Shown here piece by piece: positions 23,131 to 35,100 of a DNA stretch of 64,000 nucleotides. How positions within the stretch are numbered: position 1 is the first letter of the stretch; each line of letters begins with the position of its first letter. Position numbers and translations under genes: made by a program. The notes beneath the pieces were generated by a model that was not told the origin of the DNA, ran no database searches, and saw only the letters and a list, made by a program, of their open reading frames with translations. This stretch comes from Asterochloris sp. CNOR1 (taxonomy: Eukaryota; Chlorophyta; Trebouxiophyceae; Trebouxiales; Trebouxiaceae): positions 2,728,001 to 2,792,000 of the forward strand of contig OZ017746.1 in NCBI GenBank assembly GCA_963969365.1, in the 5' to 3' direction.

Positions 23131-26100
23131 ATGCAACACGCACAAAGGAGACCCCTGGATGACATCACACTGCCCAGCAGGAACATAGCTGCCTGCAGCA
23201 GCAGTGATGTCGCGGCGCTGCTTGATGCAACTTCAGATGCAAGTCCTGCATCTCTGCAGAGTGCACAGAGCACACCAAGGCTGTGGGCCTCATCCGCTGC
23301 CAAGAGGAGCGCACCTGTGCGGACACCCCGGACCCAGATGCTGGGCAGCCCCAACTCCATGGAGGGCAGCAGGCGCCTGGAGGCGCCTTGTTCAGGGATC
23401 AGCTTTGGGTCTGAGTTTGAGCGCGATGCAGAGACCATGATGCTGTCGCTGGCCGGCGAGGTGAGGGGGTGAACCAAGCCATGAGCAGAAGCTGCTGCCT
23501 GCACATACGATCTTGTGACAGGGGTGGCACATTGCCTGAGCAACTGCCCTTTGAAGAGTGTGTGGCAGCTGCTGCAAGGGAAGTGGCCAGCCCCTGCCTG
23601 CAGGGGAGCTTGCGGCTGAGCCAGGAAGCCTCAAGTGCCAGCAGGGAGGGGACGCCAGACTGCAGCAGCCATGCCCTCAGGGAGCGTGCCATGCTGGCAG
23701 AGCAGCGCTGTCGCGGGCTGGAGAGCCAGCTGCTCAGCCTGCAGACCCCTGGCAGGCAGAGTGCATCGCCGGCCACCCCAGACAGAGGTGGCCTGCTGCC
23801 GCTGCCAGGCCGGGGCAGCAGGGCCGCACCGTCCACCGGCAGGCCTGGGCGCTCAGGCAGCCGCTCCAGCAGCCCTCGACCCCCTCCAGCACAGCCTGCA
23901 GCGCTGCAGTGGGACCTGCGGAGCCTGCACGACCTGGCCAGCATGCCGGGCGGCCGCCCCACCCAGCACCGGCCGCAGGGCCAGACAGGGTCTGCCCCGC
24001 CCGCCTGTCCCCCGGGAATGGACGTCAGTGCAGCCCTGCAGGCGCAGCTGGTGGACAGCGAGCGCCAGCGTCAGTCAGCCGACGCACAGGCTGCTGCAGC
24101 GCGTCGCATGCCGGACGGTGCCCAGCAGGAGACCGCCACGGCGCAACAGGAGAGGGACCAGGCACAGCAGCAGCTGCAGGAGGTCTTGCAGGCATGCTGG
24201 CACGCACGCAGCCTGCCTGCACGCCCTGCGCCCTCACACCGCAGAAGGCAGTACTGTGCATGCGCACATCCATTGTGCACAGCGTCGCCTGGGCGAAGGA
24301 GGTAGTCGACGCTGGATGCCTGAATGTGTATGTGCTGCTGCGCAGGGCTTTGCGGAGCTGGAGTCTGAACTACCAGAATCCAGGAGTGGCACCCACCTGC
24401 AGCAGGCTGCAGCACAGAAGTTGCGTGGCCGGGCTTTGGAGGCAGAGGTCATGTTTCATGTAGCTGGCCTGCATGGCTGCAGTGTAGTGAAGGGCCGCTG
24501 CAAGGAGTGCACAGCTCGTTGAGCTGCAATCTACGCGCTGTTCTGCTGCCTCTTTGTGGAGGTTGAGCAAGAAAACTTCATGGGCAGACATCCGTCATGC
24601 TGCCCCTTACAGGCCTGTCATTGCATGCAGGCCAAGGTGGGCACCCTCATGGCCCAGCTGCAGCGCACCACAGCGGAGCTGGAGAAGACTCAGGCTGCTG
24701 CTGCTGGGCTGCTCGAAGACATGGGTGCCCTGGAGCATGAGCTGCAGTGTGCCAGAGGTGAGGCAAGCCAGTCTGGCCACGTCAGAGTCTGGCGTGAGCT
24801 CTTCATCTCTGCTGCCTGACGGACGCGCTGACTGTGACACATCCAACAGACTCCACACCTGCACCCTTCATCTGCTGCGACACTCAACAGGACCTCATTG
24901 AGAGGCCACACTGCAGGTGCCAATTCAAGGTGCCAACTTGTGTTCCTGCAGACGGGGCAGAGCATGAAACACGCAGGGCTGAGGCTGCCCAGCAGGAGGT
25001 GGCCGAGGTGCAGCTGCATGCTGAGGCAGAGGTCGACCGCCTCCGGCATGAGCTGTGGGCCGCCAAGGCGCGCTGGGCGGGCGCGCAGGAAGAGCAGGAC
25101 AGTGGCAGGTGACCGGTGCACGCTGTTGCTGTGCATCTGTATGTGGTGGATGAGGGAGGCTCAGCATGCCCCTGGCATGCATGTTCCAGGGCTGTGCATG
25201 CATGGCCCACGCCCTACACTGCATGCCTGCCCTTGAGTGTGCACCCTACCTTGGCAGTTCTTCTAAAACGGCAACGCTTTGAAACCCCCTGGGTGCAGGA
25301 TGAGGGGCCTCCTGGCGTCAGCGCTCTCCCCCAGAGATGCTAGCACTCAGTGCGGTGCAGCAGCCTTGCCCAATGTGGTCAGCTCCGGTGTCCAGACAAT
25401 GCTTGTGCTAGCGGACGTACAGGCAGGATTGCAAGGCACCAGACAATCCTGTGCTGGAGGTGATTTCGTCCACCAGGTGCTGTTTCTTGTAACATGTACC
25501 CCTCTAGCCTTGGCACCTTTGCAGCTGTGTGTCAGTGAGCTGGCCTTTGCACTCTTTGCCTGCTCTGGGGCCAACATTGCATGCATGCTCTGTGTGCAGA
25601 CAACAGGCGTGTGCGGCGGAGCGTGAGTGAGTGGAGCCGCATCCTGTCGCCCGGCCAGGCAAAACAAGCTGCAGGTCCTGAGGTGGCCACTGGGCACACT
25701 GACAGCCCAGCCCATCCCCAGGCAGACCGCTGGCAGAGGGCTGCCACCGTCATGCTGCACACACCTGCAGGCACGCTGAAGTTTACAGTGCTCTGCATTG
25801 CTCGACCCTGGGCTGGAGCCACCATGCTGCAGACTCGATCTTGGGAGCTGAGAGCAGAGGTGCAGGCGCTGTCAACAGGACATGCAGCACAGGGCAGTGC
25901 TGCACGAGGTGCCTCCGCTACACGTGTCTGCTGTCTGCATGCTGCTCAGTGTCCAGTGGGCTCCCACTGCAGCCCGTGCAACGCTGACGCGCAGCGCTAT
26001 TGACTGCCTGGCGGCGGTGGACAGCCTGGACAGCAGCCTGAGTGCATCTGACAGCAGCAATGACGCGTCCTTTGCCATCCACAGCCGAGAGCTGCCTGGT

Positions 26101-29100
26101 GAGATCTGCATCATCATGCTGAGCCCATGCCTTGCTTCACCTCTCACGCATGCAACTGCCGCTCTCTTGCGCCAGGCTACAGGCTGTGCGGGAAAGGCCT
26201 TGGTGTGCACTACTGTTGCTGAGCAACTGCTTGAACGAAAGTCTGGATTTGCCTGTTGTCCTTGACTCGTCAGTCTCAGGGCACGGGTCTGCAAGCCAGC
26301 GTTCATGCTGCACAAGCTGTACAAATGGCAGCTGCTCCTTCATTGTGCTGCAGATGCAGCTGTCATCAGGAGCCTTGACTTACCCAACGAGTGTCTCAGG
26401 CCCAGCCTGATGCGGAGAGGAACAAATGCGCAGCACGCGGAGGGGACCACCGTGCATGGCCGCGTGTCAGCTGGCAGCATGCAGGCACACAGCCAGGCAG
26501 CCATGGTAGGCAAGGCCCTGGCCCGTGTCATGCAGCTTCAAAAGGAGCGGGATGTGCTTGTCAGGAGGGTGCAGGTGCGTTCGGGGCTATGCCAGTGGGC
26601 TTGCTCGAGCAGATGCAGCGCCGTGTCAATGCACTGCTGTGCTCGTCCAGGAGACAGATGCCGTCCCTCTGGGTTGGATTGTGCTAATGTCTGTGTCGTA
26701 TTGAGTGGTCGCTGAGGAGGACGCTAGGGTTCGGGACGTGCAAACATCTGAGTGATTGACAATGGGTATGACGGGGAGCTGTGAGACATACCTGCTGCAG
26801 GAGCTGGGATCTGAGTGCCAGGCGCTCCATGCCCGCCACAGCAGCTCACAGCAGCGGCTGGAGATGGCGCGGCGGGAGAAGGCGGCCCTGCAGCGTCAGC
26901 TGCAGCTGGCAGAGGTGCAGAGCGCTGCACCAGATCCAGCCAGCCTGGGCAGCCTGCAGCTGCAGGGGCAGCACAGCAACAGCAGCTGCTCTCGCCCGGT
27001 GCGCAGCAGGGCCTTGCCTCTTGCATGAGACGGCCATGGCAGTGTTGGCCATGCTAGCATCCTGCACTGAATCAGCTCTGACACACACCAGTGAGGCCTG
27101 ACTTGCTCATCATCCATGCATCTGAAAGGCAGCCACGCAATGAGGCCTGCCTCAGCAGGGGTCTGAGGTCTTGGCCGTGCAGGGTTTGCAGCTGCATCAC
27201 CAGGGTGCCAGCGCGGCCCAGCTGAGCAAGCTGCTGCAGGAGCGGGCTGCCCTGCAGGCGCGGCTGGACATGATGCAGCAGCATGCAGCTGTGACGCTCA
27301 AGCACGCTGCCAGCGCTCAGGTGGGCCTCCTGCATGCTGGGACCATCTGCAGCAGGCGGGCCATAAGCTCATGGGCCCGCAAAGGCAATGACTGCATAGC
27401 TTCCCCAGGAATCTGGCATGAGGGTGCATCTCAGGGCAGGCGTACATATACAAAACAATGGCGGAGCTGCTGGCTGCTGCTGCAGTGTGAGATGCTGCTT
27501 TCAACCTTGAATGCAGAGCAGCAGGCTGGCAAGGAGACGTGATGGTGTGACCCAGTGGGCCTGTCTGCAGGGGCATGCGGCAGCAGCTGAGGACCGGCAG
27601 CGCATCGAGGGGCTGATCCATGAGAAGGCCTTCCTGGAGGGTCGCCTCAAGGAGATTGTGGGCAGCCAGCAGGGGTCTGCAGCTGACTTAGGGCTTGTCA
27701 AGGTGTGCTACCCAGCAGAGTTGGCTGTTGTAAGAGAGCACTGCCGTCGCAGCACCACCACCTGGCTCCAGCAGGAGCTGAAGTCCGCAGCATCTGCTCA
27801 AGCAGTCTCTTCTGTGACATGCTGAGGGTGGTTGGATGGTCCAGGGCATGCCCAGCACTGCAACTGCGAGAGTCAGAGAGCTGGAGGCTCAGCTGGTGGA
27901 GGCTCAAGGCCTATTGGCTGCTTGCGGCCACGAGCTGCAGAGTCTGACAAACATCGCTCAGGCATCTGTGACTGAGCTGCTGCGGGTGAGAGGCAGCATA
28001 CTGGACGCCTCCAGTGCAGGCCGCCTCTTCGGTCCATCTTGCTGGCAATGAAGCCTTGCTGCTGCCTGACGCAGGTGCAGGAGATCCTGAGAAGCATGCA
28101 GCCTGGTAAAGAGGCGGCCAAGTCTGGTCAGCAGCAGGTGGTGAATGCTGTTGTGTCATGTATGACTCAACCTCAGCCTGCAGTCGTTTCCACTGCATGT
28201 GTGCGACTTGTTGCATGCAGGTAGAGGCAGGCTCTGGGGCAGCACATGACGAGCTGCAGCAGCAGCTGCTGGCAGCCAGGGAGGAGGTGGTCCAGCTCAA
28301 GGCAGAGAGGGCAGCGACAGAGCTGCCTGCACCAGCCTCAGCTGCCTGCCCACAGGATGGTGCCAATAGAGCATCAGTCTTGCAGGCAGGGGGGCAGCAG
28401 GGAGGCTTGTCAGGCTCTGTGTCTGACATGCCTGCTTCGGCAGTCATGGAGTCGCCATCCCTGAGCTCTCAGATGGGCTCTGCTGCTCATGGCAGCGCTG
28501 CTGAGTGGCTCACACCCATCAGAGGCGCCACCCCAATCAAAGATATCAGCGAGGTCAGTGTCTGGTCCAAGGCTGCTGTCGGAGGCAGCCTCTGCAGTCC
28601 CTGACAGATAGATGCAACTTCGCATGACCTTGATGTCAAGGGTTTGCTGTATGGCCTGGCTGATGGCCAGTCGCAGAGCAGCACAAGCCTCACAGCCCAA
28701 CGTTCCTGCTGCAGGAGCAGCGCAGCCAGCTGCAGCCAGCTTGCAAGGACGCCTGCTGTCAGACAGAGGCCAGCTGGGGCGCTGAGCCTGGCCAGCTGCA
28801 GGCTGCTGCAGCCTCACAGCTGCTGGCAGCCCCGCTGGAGCCAGATGGCTACATCCAGTCGCCATCCTCAACCAGCAGATCCACCAGTGCTGGAGCCAGC
28901 AGTGCCAGCCTGAGGGACACGGCTGCCGGCGGCAGCGTGGATGGCTGCTCCTGGGGCAACCTGAAGCCCAGTGCGGCGGGCAGCCCCACCCGCAGCAGCG
29001 TCAGCAGCCTGGGCCTGTCCTTCAGCCTGACGCGTGCCTCCCCAGGGGATGCCTGTGTGCCCATGTTGGACCTGACAACGCCCAGGCTGATCACCGCCAC

Positions 29101-32100
29101 AGGTATAGCCAATGTGGGCTCCAGCAATGGTGGGTCAGTAGCGCAAGGCTTGGCTTCTCCTGTGTCGCCTGTGCCAGGAGCAAAGTGTTGCACCCCCAGG
29201 CACTGTCCCAAGTCAATGCGCTGCACCCTGAGGCGAACCCAATTAATAAGGGGTGCTGACTATCTGCTCATAGCACCTACTGTCGACCCAAGTGCAAGCA
29301 GGCATCTTGTTGCAACTGACCTATCTTTTGCAGAGGCGAGCTCCACAGGGGGCACTTGGAGCGCCAAGTATGGGAGCGTCTGGCCAGCAAAAGACAGCCT
29401 CGTCAGGCAGCAGCTCGGCAGCCAGAATGAGCCTGCACGCACCTCAGCTGGGGACCGCTCAGAGGCCTGTGAGGTAGGCTGCATTCCTCTCTGCATTGTC
29501 AGTGCCCAAGCTGCTGCGCTGGAGTGAGGAGAGAATCTTGCAGCTGCCTGCCTGTGCTCACCTTTGATCGGATCCCTGCAGGGTCCTGGCTTCAGGAAGT
29601 GACTCATGAATGTTCACGTGTCATGGGGATCGTGATGTGACCTTTGCAAGACCTCAGCAGCAAGCCGGTCTCCCATGCATGCAGCTGCGTTTACTGCTGC
29701 CTGCACCCTGCAGGAGAATGAAGCCCTGAACGAGATGGCCCACCTGGTGCAGCTGCAGAGTGCCCAGGTGCAGGAGCTGGACGCGGAGTGCGTCATGCTG
29801 CGGGGATGCCTCGAGTGCGTGCTGCGGCCATCAGCCCCTGTGCATGCTCGTCACTGTGGGCTTGAAGCGAACTCCTCCAGATGCTTCACTGTCTCAGCGA
29901 CAGTGCGCTGTCTGTGTCAGCTGGCTGCTGAGCACCTGTCATGCTGCAGCTTTGTGGCCAGCCACATCGCAGCCGCTTCATGTCTGAGCACATGGCCGCC
30001 TGTGCTGCCTCTGCAGGCATGCGGAGAAGCGATGCCAGGCGCTCCTGCAGCAGCTGGAGCAGCAGCAGCCCCAAGACAGTGCTGGGATGACGGACCGCAC
30101 AGGGTCTGCACTGCAGCAGGACTCTGAGCCTTGGAAGCCCCTGCACAAGGCCCTGCCTGAAATGCAGACGGTGGCCTTTGAGGCCCAGCCCCAGCCAGGC
30201 TCTGTCAAGCTGGCCGAGCTGTGGCTGCGTTGCCAGGGCCTGCAGGCTGAGTGGGACCACCTGAGGGCTGCTGGCCCCGGTGGGGCAGCCCTGCAGCAGC
30301 AGCTGGCTGCAAAGGAGCTGCAGTGCCAGCAGCTGCAGGAATCCCTGGAGGCGGTTCGGCCAGGCATGGTGACTGAGCTGCAGGCAAGGATGGCTGCCCT
30401 GCAGCAGCAGCTGGCAGGCAAGGAGCTGCAGTGCCAGCAGCTGCAGACGGCAGCCGCACCGTGCAGGACTGCGGAGCTGCAGGCGCAGCTGGGCTGCCTG
30501 CGGCAGCAGCTTGACGCTGAGAGGGCACTCAGCCAGCACCTTGGTACGCAATCGGAGGATGCCAGCCGTACCAGCGGTGCAGCTGCGGCAGCTGGCAAGC
30601 CTGTGGCCGCAGCAGGCAGCACAGCGGAGGTGGAGCAGGGGCTGCAGGAAGCGACAGCAACTGCACAGCAGGCTGAGGGAAGGATGGAGCCTGCCTGCAC
30701 AGCCGGGCATCATGCTAGTCTGCAGGCCGAACCGTCTGCTCAGCTGGAGGCCAACAAGCAAGTGCAGGCAGAGAACGAGCAGCTGCGCCAGGAGCAGGCT
30801 CTGGCAGCAGTGCAGGAGCCCCTTGCCCAGGAGCACTCTGGTGCTGCTCCATGCAGCAGCTCAGCGGTGAGCATGGCTGGCATGCAGCCAGCTGATGAGG
30901 CCTTGCCGACATGCAACAGTGCAGCAGAAGGCCCCAGCCGTGCCCAGGCAGCAGTCGAGCATAGCCCATCCCCCGAGCCTGTTGTTGGCCATGCCAGCAG
31001 TGTTGTGGAGGGGCTGCAGGCAGCTGCAGCTGACAGCAGGAGGCAGGTGGCGGCTGCCCAGGCGGCTGAAATGAAGGCGGCCACAGCGGCAGCTGAACTG
31101 CTGCGCCAGGTGGAGTGCTTGCAGCAGAAGCTGGCTGAGAAGGACCTAGCACTGGCCGGGATGGGATCCCAGCTTCAGGTGTGTCCCCTGCACAGCACGC
31201 ATCCCAGACCTCCCGCATGTCACAGTCGCAAGCACTGCCAGCTGTGGGGGCAGCCCCAAGAGATAGCTTGCTTGGGCAATGGCTGTAGCAGGCAAGCAGA
31301 GAATGTGTGGCAGTGTGCCAGCCGCTATCAGAAGGCTGCCAGGGTCCAGGTCGCATTAGGAATACGAAAAATCATGCAGAATGAAACAACCTTGCAGGCC
31401 GCTGAGGAGAGGGAGGCCGCAGCAAGCGCTGATGCCAGCGACTGGCAGCAGGCGCTGAGCGATGCAGAGGTCAGGATGCACGCTGTTCAACAGGAGCTGC
31501 ATGACCGTTGCGCTGAGCGGGCAGAGGTGCACGTGCAGCTGCAGCAGATGGCGGCAGAGGTGAGGGGGCCTGCAGAGTACAACCTGCACGTGCAGCTGCA
31601 GCAGATGGCGGCAGAGGTGAGGGGGCCTGTAGAGTACAACCTGTTGCAGACACGCCCAGTAGCAGGCAGCCCCTCCTTGCCGAGTTTTCTGTTGACAAAT
31701 GGCATGTATGTGCAGACCCTGCATGGGGCTGCTCTTCTTTAGGCTACTGCTGTTTCCTGCGCTCAAACCATGCATCTCCTCATGCTTGCAGATGCAGCAG
31801 CTTCAGCAGCGTCTGCTGCACCAGGCTGCTGTATGCAAGCAGCTGCGGGATGAGCTTGACGGTGCCAAGGTGTGCCCCATGCACACCAAACCTGCACAGT
31901 TGATCCTGCATGCTGGCCTTGCTTCACAAGGCATCAAGACTTTTGTTATGCTGTCTGAAGTTCCTCATTCAGTGTTGTGCAGGCAGAACAGCAGAAGATG
32001 TGCAGCAGCTTGAGCCTTCTGACAGCAGACAGGAATCAGCTGGCAGAGCAGGTTGCTGGAGCTCAGGTGATCTGCCCCTTCCAGAGCCACATGGTTCGGC

Positions 32101-35100
32101 CGCAGGACCTGGTCTCATGACTGCTATTGGGCAGCATCAGCCGCAAGCAGCTTTGCACCCCTTTTGTCACCCATACCTTCCATCAGCCAAAGCATCCCTC
32201 ATCTACCCACCTGCAGGCTTTAGCTGCTTTCAAGCAGCAGGAGCTGGAGGCTCTCCAGGCTGAGCAGGCACAGCACAGCTCTGCGGTGGAGAGGCAGCTT
32301 GCTCAGGCAGAGTGTCGGGCGGCAGAGAGCCAGGCAGCCTGTGAGGATGCGCAGGCGCAGCTGTTGGCGGCCAGGGAGCACCAGCAGGAGCTCAGCCGCC
32401 AGGTGTACATTGCTAAGCAGGCAGAGCAGCAGCTGCGGGCCAAGGTGGGCCCAGCTTTGGCATGGCAGGTCCTGCAAGGAAAGGGGACGCCTGTTGTCAG
32501 AGGTAGTGCTGACGAGCACGCAGGACTGCTTCAGACAGTTCCAGAGGTGTATAGTCACACAGCAGCAGAGGGGACATGCCGCGTTGCAGTGCCAGATCAC
32601 GAAGATCAGAAGCCAGCTGTTCAATAGCTCATGCTGTGATGAGCTGGTCTTGTCAGGCGGCTGTCTCAGAAGGGAGCAGCTGGAGTGTGCAGGCCCAACA
32701 CCTGGAGGCGCTGTGAGCCCAGCTGAGGCAGCTGCTGCAGGCTGGGTGGACAGCAATGCGTGCACAGTGAGACATGTGCTGCAGGCACAGCAGCTGGAGG
32801 GCGTGTGCACACAGTTGGAGGAGGAGGTGGCTGCCGCCAGCTCCCACGTGAAGCTGCTGCAGCAGCAGGCGGCGTCAGCCGGGGACCTGCAGGGGGAGCT
32901 GCAGCGCGCCCATGAAGCCAGCGGGACCCTGCAGCAGCAGCTGCGTGCGCTGCGTGGGGAGTGCACCCGCAGCTTGAGCAGCCAGGTGGGGCCAAGGTGG
33001 TCTGTCCTGGCCTCTGCAGTGTTAGGTGGGCACTGGCTGAGGCTGCATGTGCCATGTGCCTGCCTGCTTCACGCTCAGCTGTTGTCTGTGGGTCAAGCTC
33101 GAGGTGGCTGACAACAGATGTGCCTCTGCCGAGGAATCAGAGTCCCGCTCCCTGGGCTGCTCTACTGATGACATTACCTGAGCTCAAGGTGAAGCAGAGT
33201 GAGCCAAGCCTACCCTGTGCAGGTGTCCTTTGAGCTGGAGCTGAAGCAGGCGCAGGCTCGCCTGGCCCAGCAGGAGGCGGCCGCTGCGGACCTGGCTGCC
33301 CAAGCCCGCGCCCTGCAGGGGCAGGTGGCCGCCCAGCAGGGGACCCTGCAGGTGGAGGTCCCCCTGCTGTGCTGGCTGATGCCGTGCATGGGGGGTCCTG
33401 ACAAACGGCAGCTGGCTGCAGCATGCACCACTGCACGCTCGTCAGTCATGGGGTGGTGCAGGTGCCCGGCACGGTGTAACTGCAGGTACCCAGCATGGTG
33501 TGGTGTGACTGCAGGTCACCAAGCAGCAGTTGGGGATGGTACGCCAGCGCAGGGACGAGTTGAGCTGCCTGCTGGAGGAGGCAGAGCGCAACCTGGAGGC
33601 TGCCAGGCAGCAGCAGGTGCAAGATGGGGAGGCCACAAGACAAGAGGTGGCATTTTTGCAGGGGCAGCTGGAGCAGTGCAGGGCAGAGCTGCAGGTGAGG
33701 CAGCCTCCGACAGCCAGCCAGCTCCACATGAGCTTGAGGCACCAACACCCTCAAAAGAGCTGCTGCACGGTGTTGGGCAGCGCCCTCGACATCTTCAACT
33801 GTTCTGACTGCGGCCCTGCTGTGTGCAGCACTGTCCAAGGGGTCAGCCTGTGCTGCAGCTGCTTCCAACCATGCTCACGCATGGTGCGCATGCGCTGCTT
33901 TCAGTACTGGGTCTGGCAGCTGAGTTGCTGCAGTCCCTGCACTGCCAGGAAGCCCAGGCCGTTGCTGCCCAGCTACCTGGTGCCCACCAGCAGCTGGAGG
34001 CTCTGACCCGGGAACGCGACGCCCTGTTTGCCGATGCCCAGCGGGGGCTGGAGATGGGGGAGGTGCTGGCCGTTATGTCCCAGCGCCTGGAGGTCAGCTG
34101 CAGCCAGGGTTTGCTCATGCAGGCGTCACCGAGTTGGGGGCGAGGCTGTCTCACGCTGGCAGTCCAGCTGGCCTCCTGTGTGTCGAGTCCAGGTGCTGAC
34201 ATGCCATCAAATCGGGGCCTGTCTCCCAGCTGCGGGGGAGGCTGTCCCACCCTGGCAGGCCAGCTGTTGTCCTGTGTGTGCAACCAGGTACACCTCACTC
34301 AACTGCAACCTGCTGTGTCCACCTGAACATGGTTTTCAGGAGCGGCAGGGCTGCTGTGGACCAGAATGAGGTGCTGACAACTGCTGTGCTGCTGTGCAGG
34401 AGCAGGTCACTTTTGTGCAGCAGCTGGACGAGGCAACCTCTGAAAACACCCTGCTGCGGGCTGCCTTGGCAGCTGCAGCCACATCCTCCCATCCCGGCAG
34501 TTCCACCACAGTGCAGTGTCCTGATGGCCAGGATCAGCCAGAGAATGAGAGCCTGTCAGCTCCACAGGAGGGCTGTGCCAGCAGCCGCGCTGCAGCGTCT
34601 GGGCTGCGGCCCCAGCTGATCAACTTCCTGTTCCCTGTGCATGCTGGCACACCCCAGGGTGGGTGCAGCATGGCTACAGCAGCAGGGGGGCCTGCTGAGG
34701 GGGCTGCATCTGCAGGGCCCCGTGGGGAGGAGCTGCAGGTGCACAGGCAGCAGCGGGAGGGTGGCAGGGGACTCGGGCTGGATCATCAGCTGGCAGGGGA
34801 GGGGCACTCCTGCGCCCTGGTGACCACGCCTGCCAGGAGCAGCCGCCCTGCAGGAGTCAGCTCGCCAGAGAAGCACATACTGGACAGGTCAGCGAGCGCC
34901 ATGACCAGTGCCTGGTACTGTGCACTGCCCACCAAGCTGGTCAATGGTGCAGCATGGCATGTGCAGGCCTTTTCACGAGAAGACAGGTTGACGGTGCACA
35001 GCTCCCGGCTCCCACGCCAGCTTACCAATGCCATGTGCTGTTGGCCGATGCCAACAGCACAGCAGCCCATCCTGTGGCAGTCCCTGTGTTGACATGCAGG

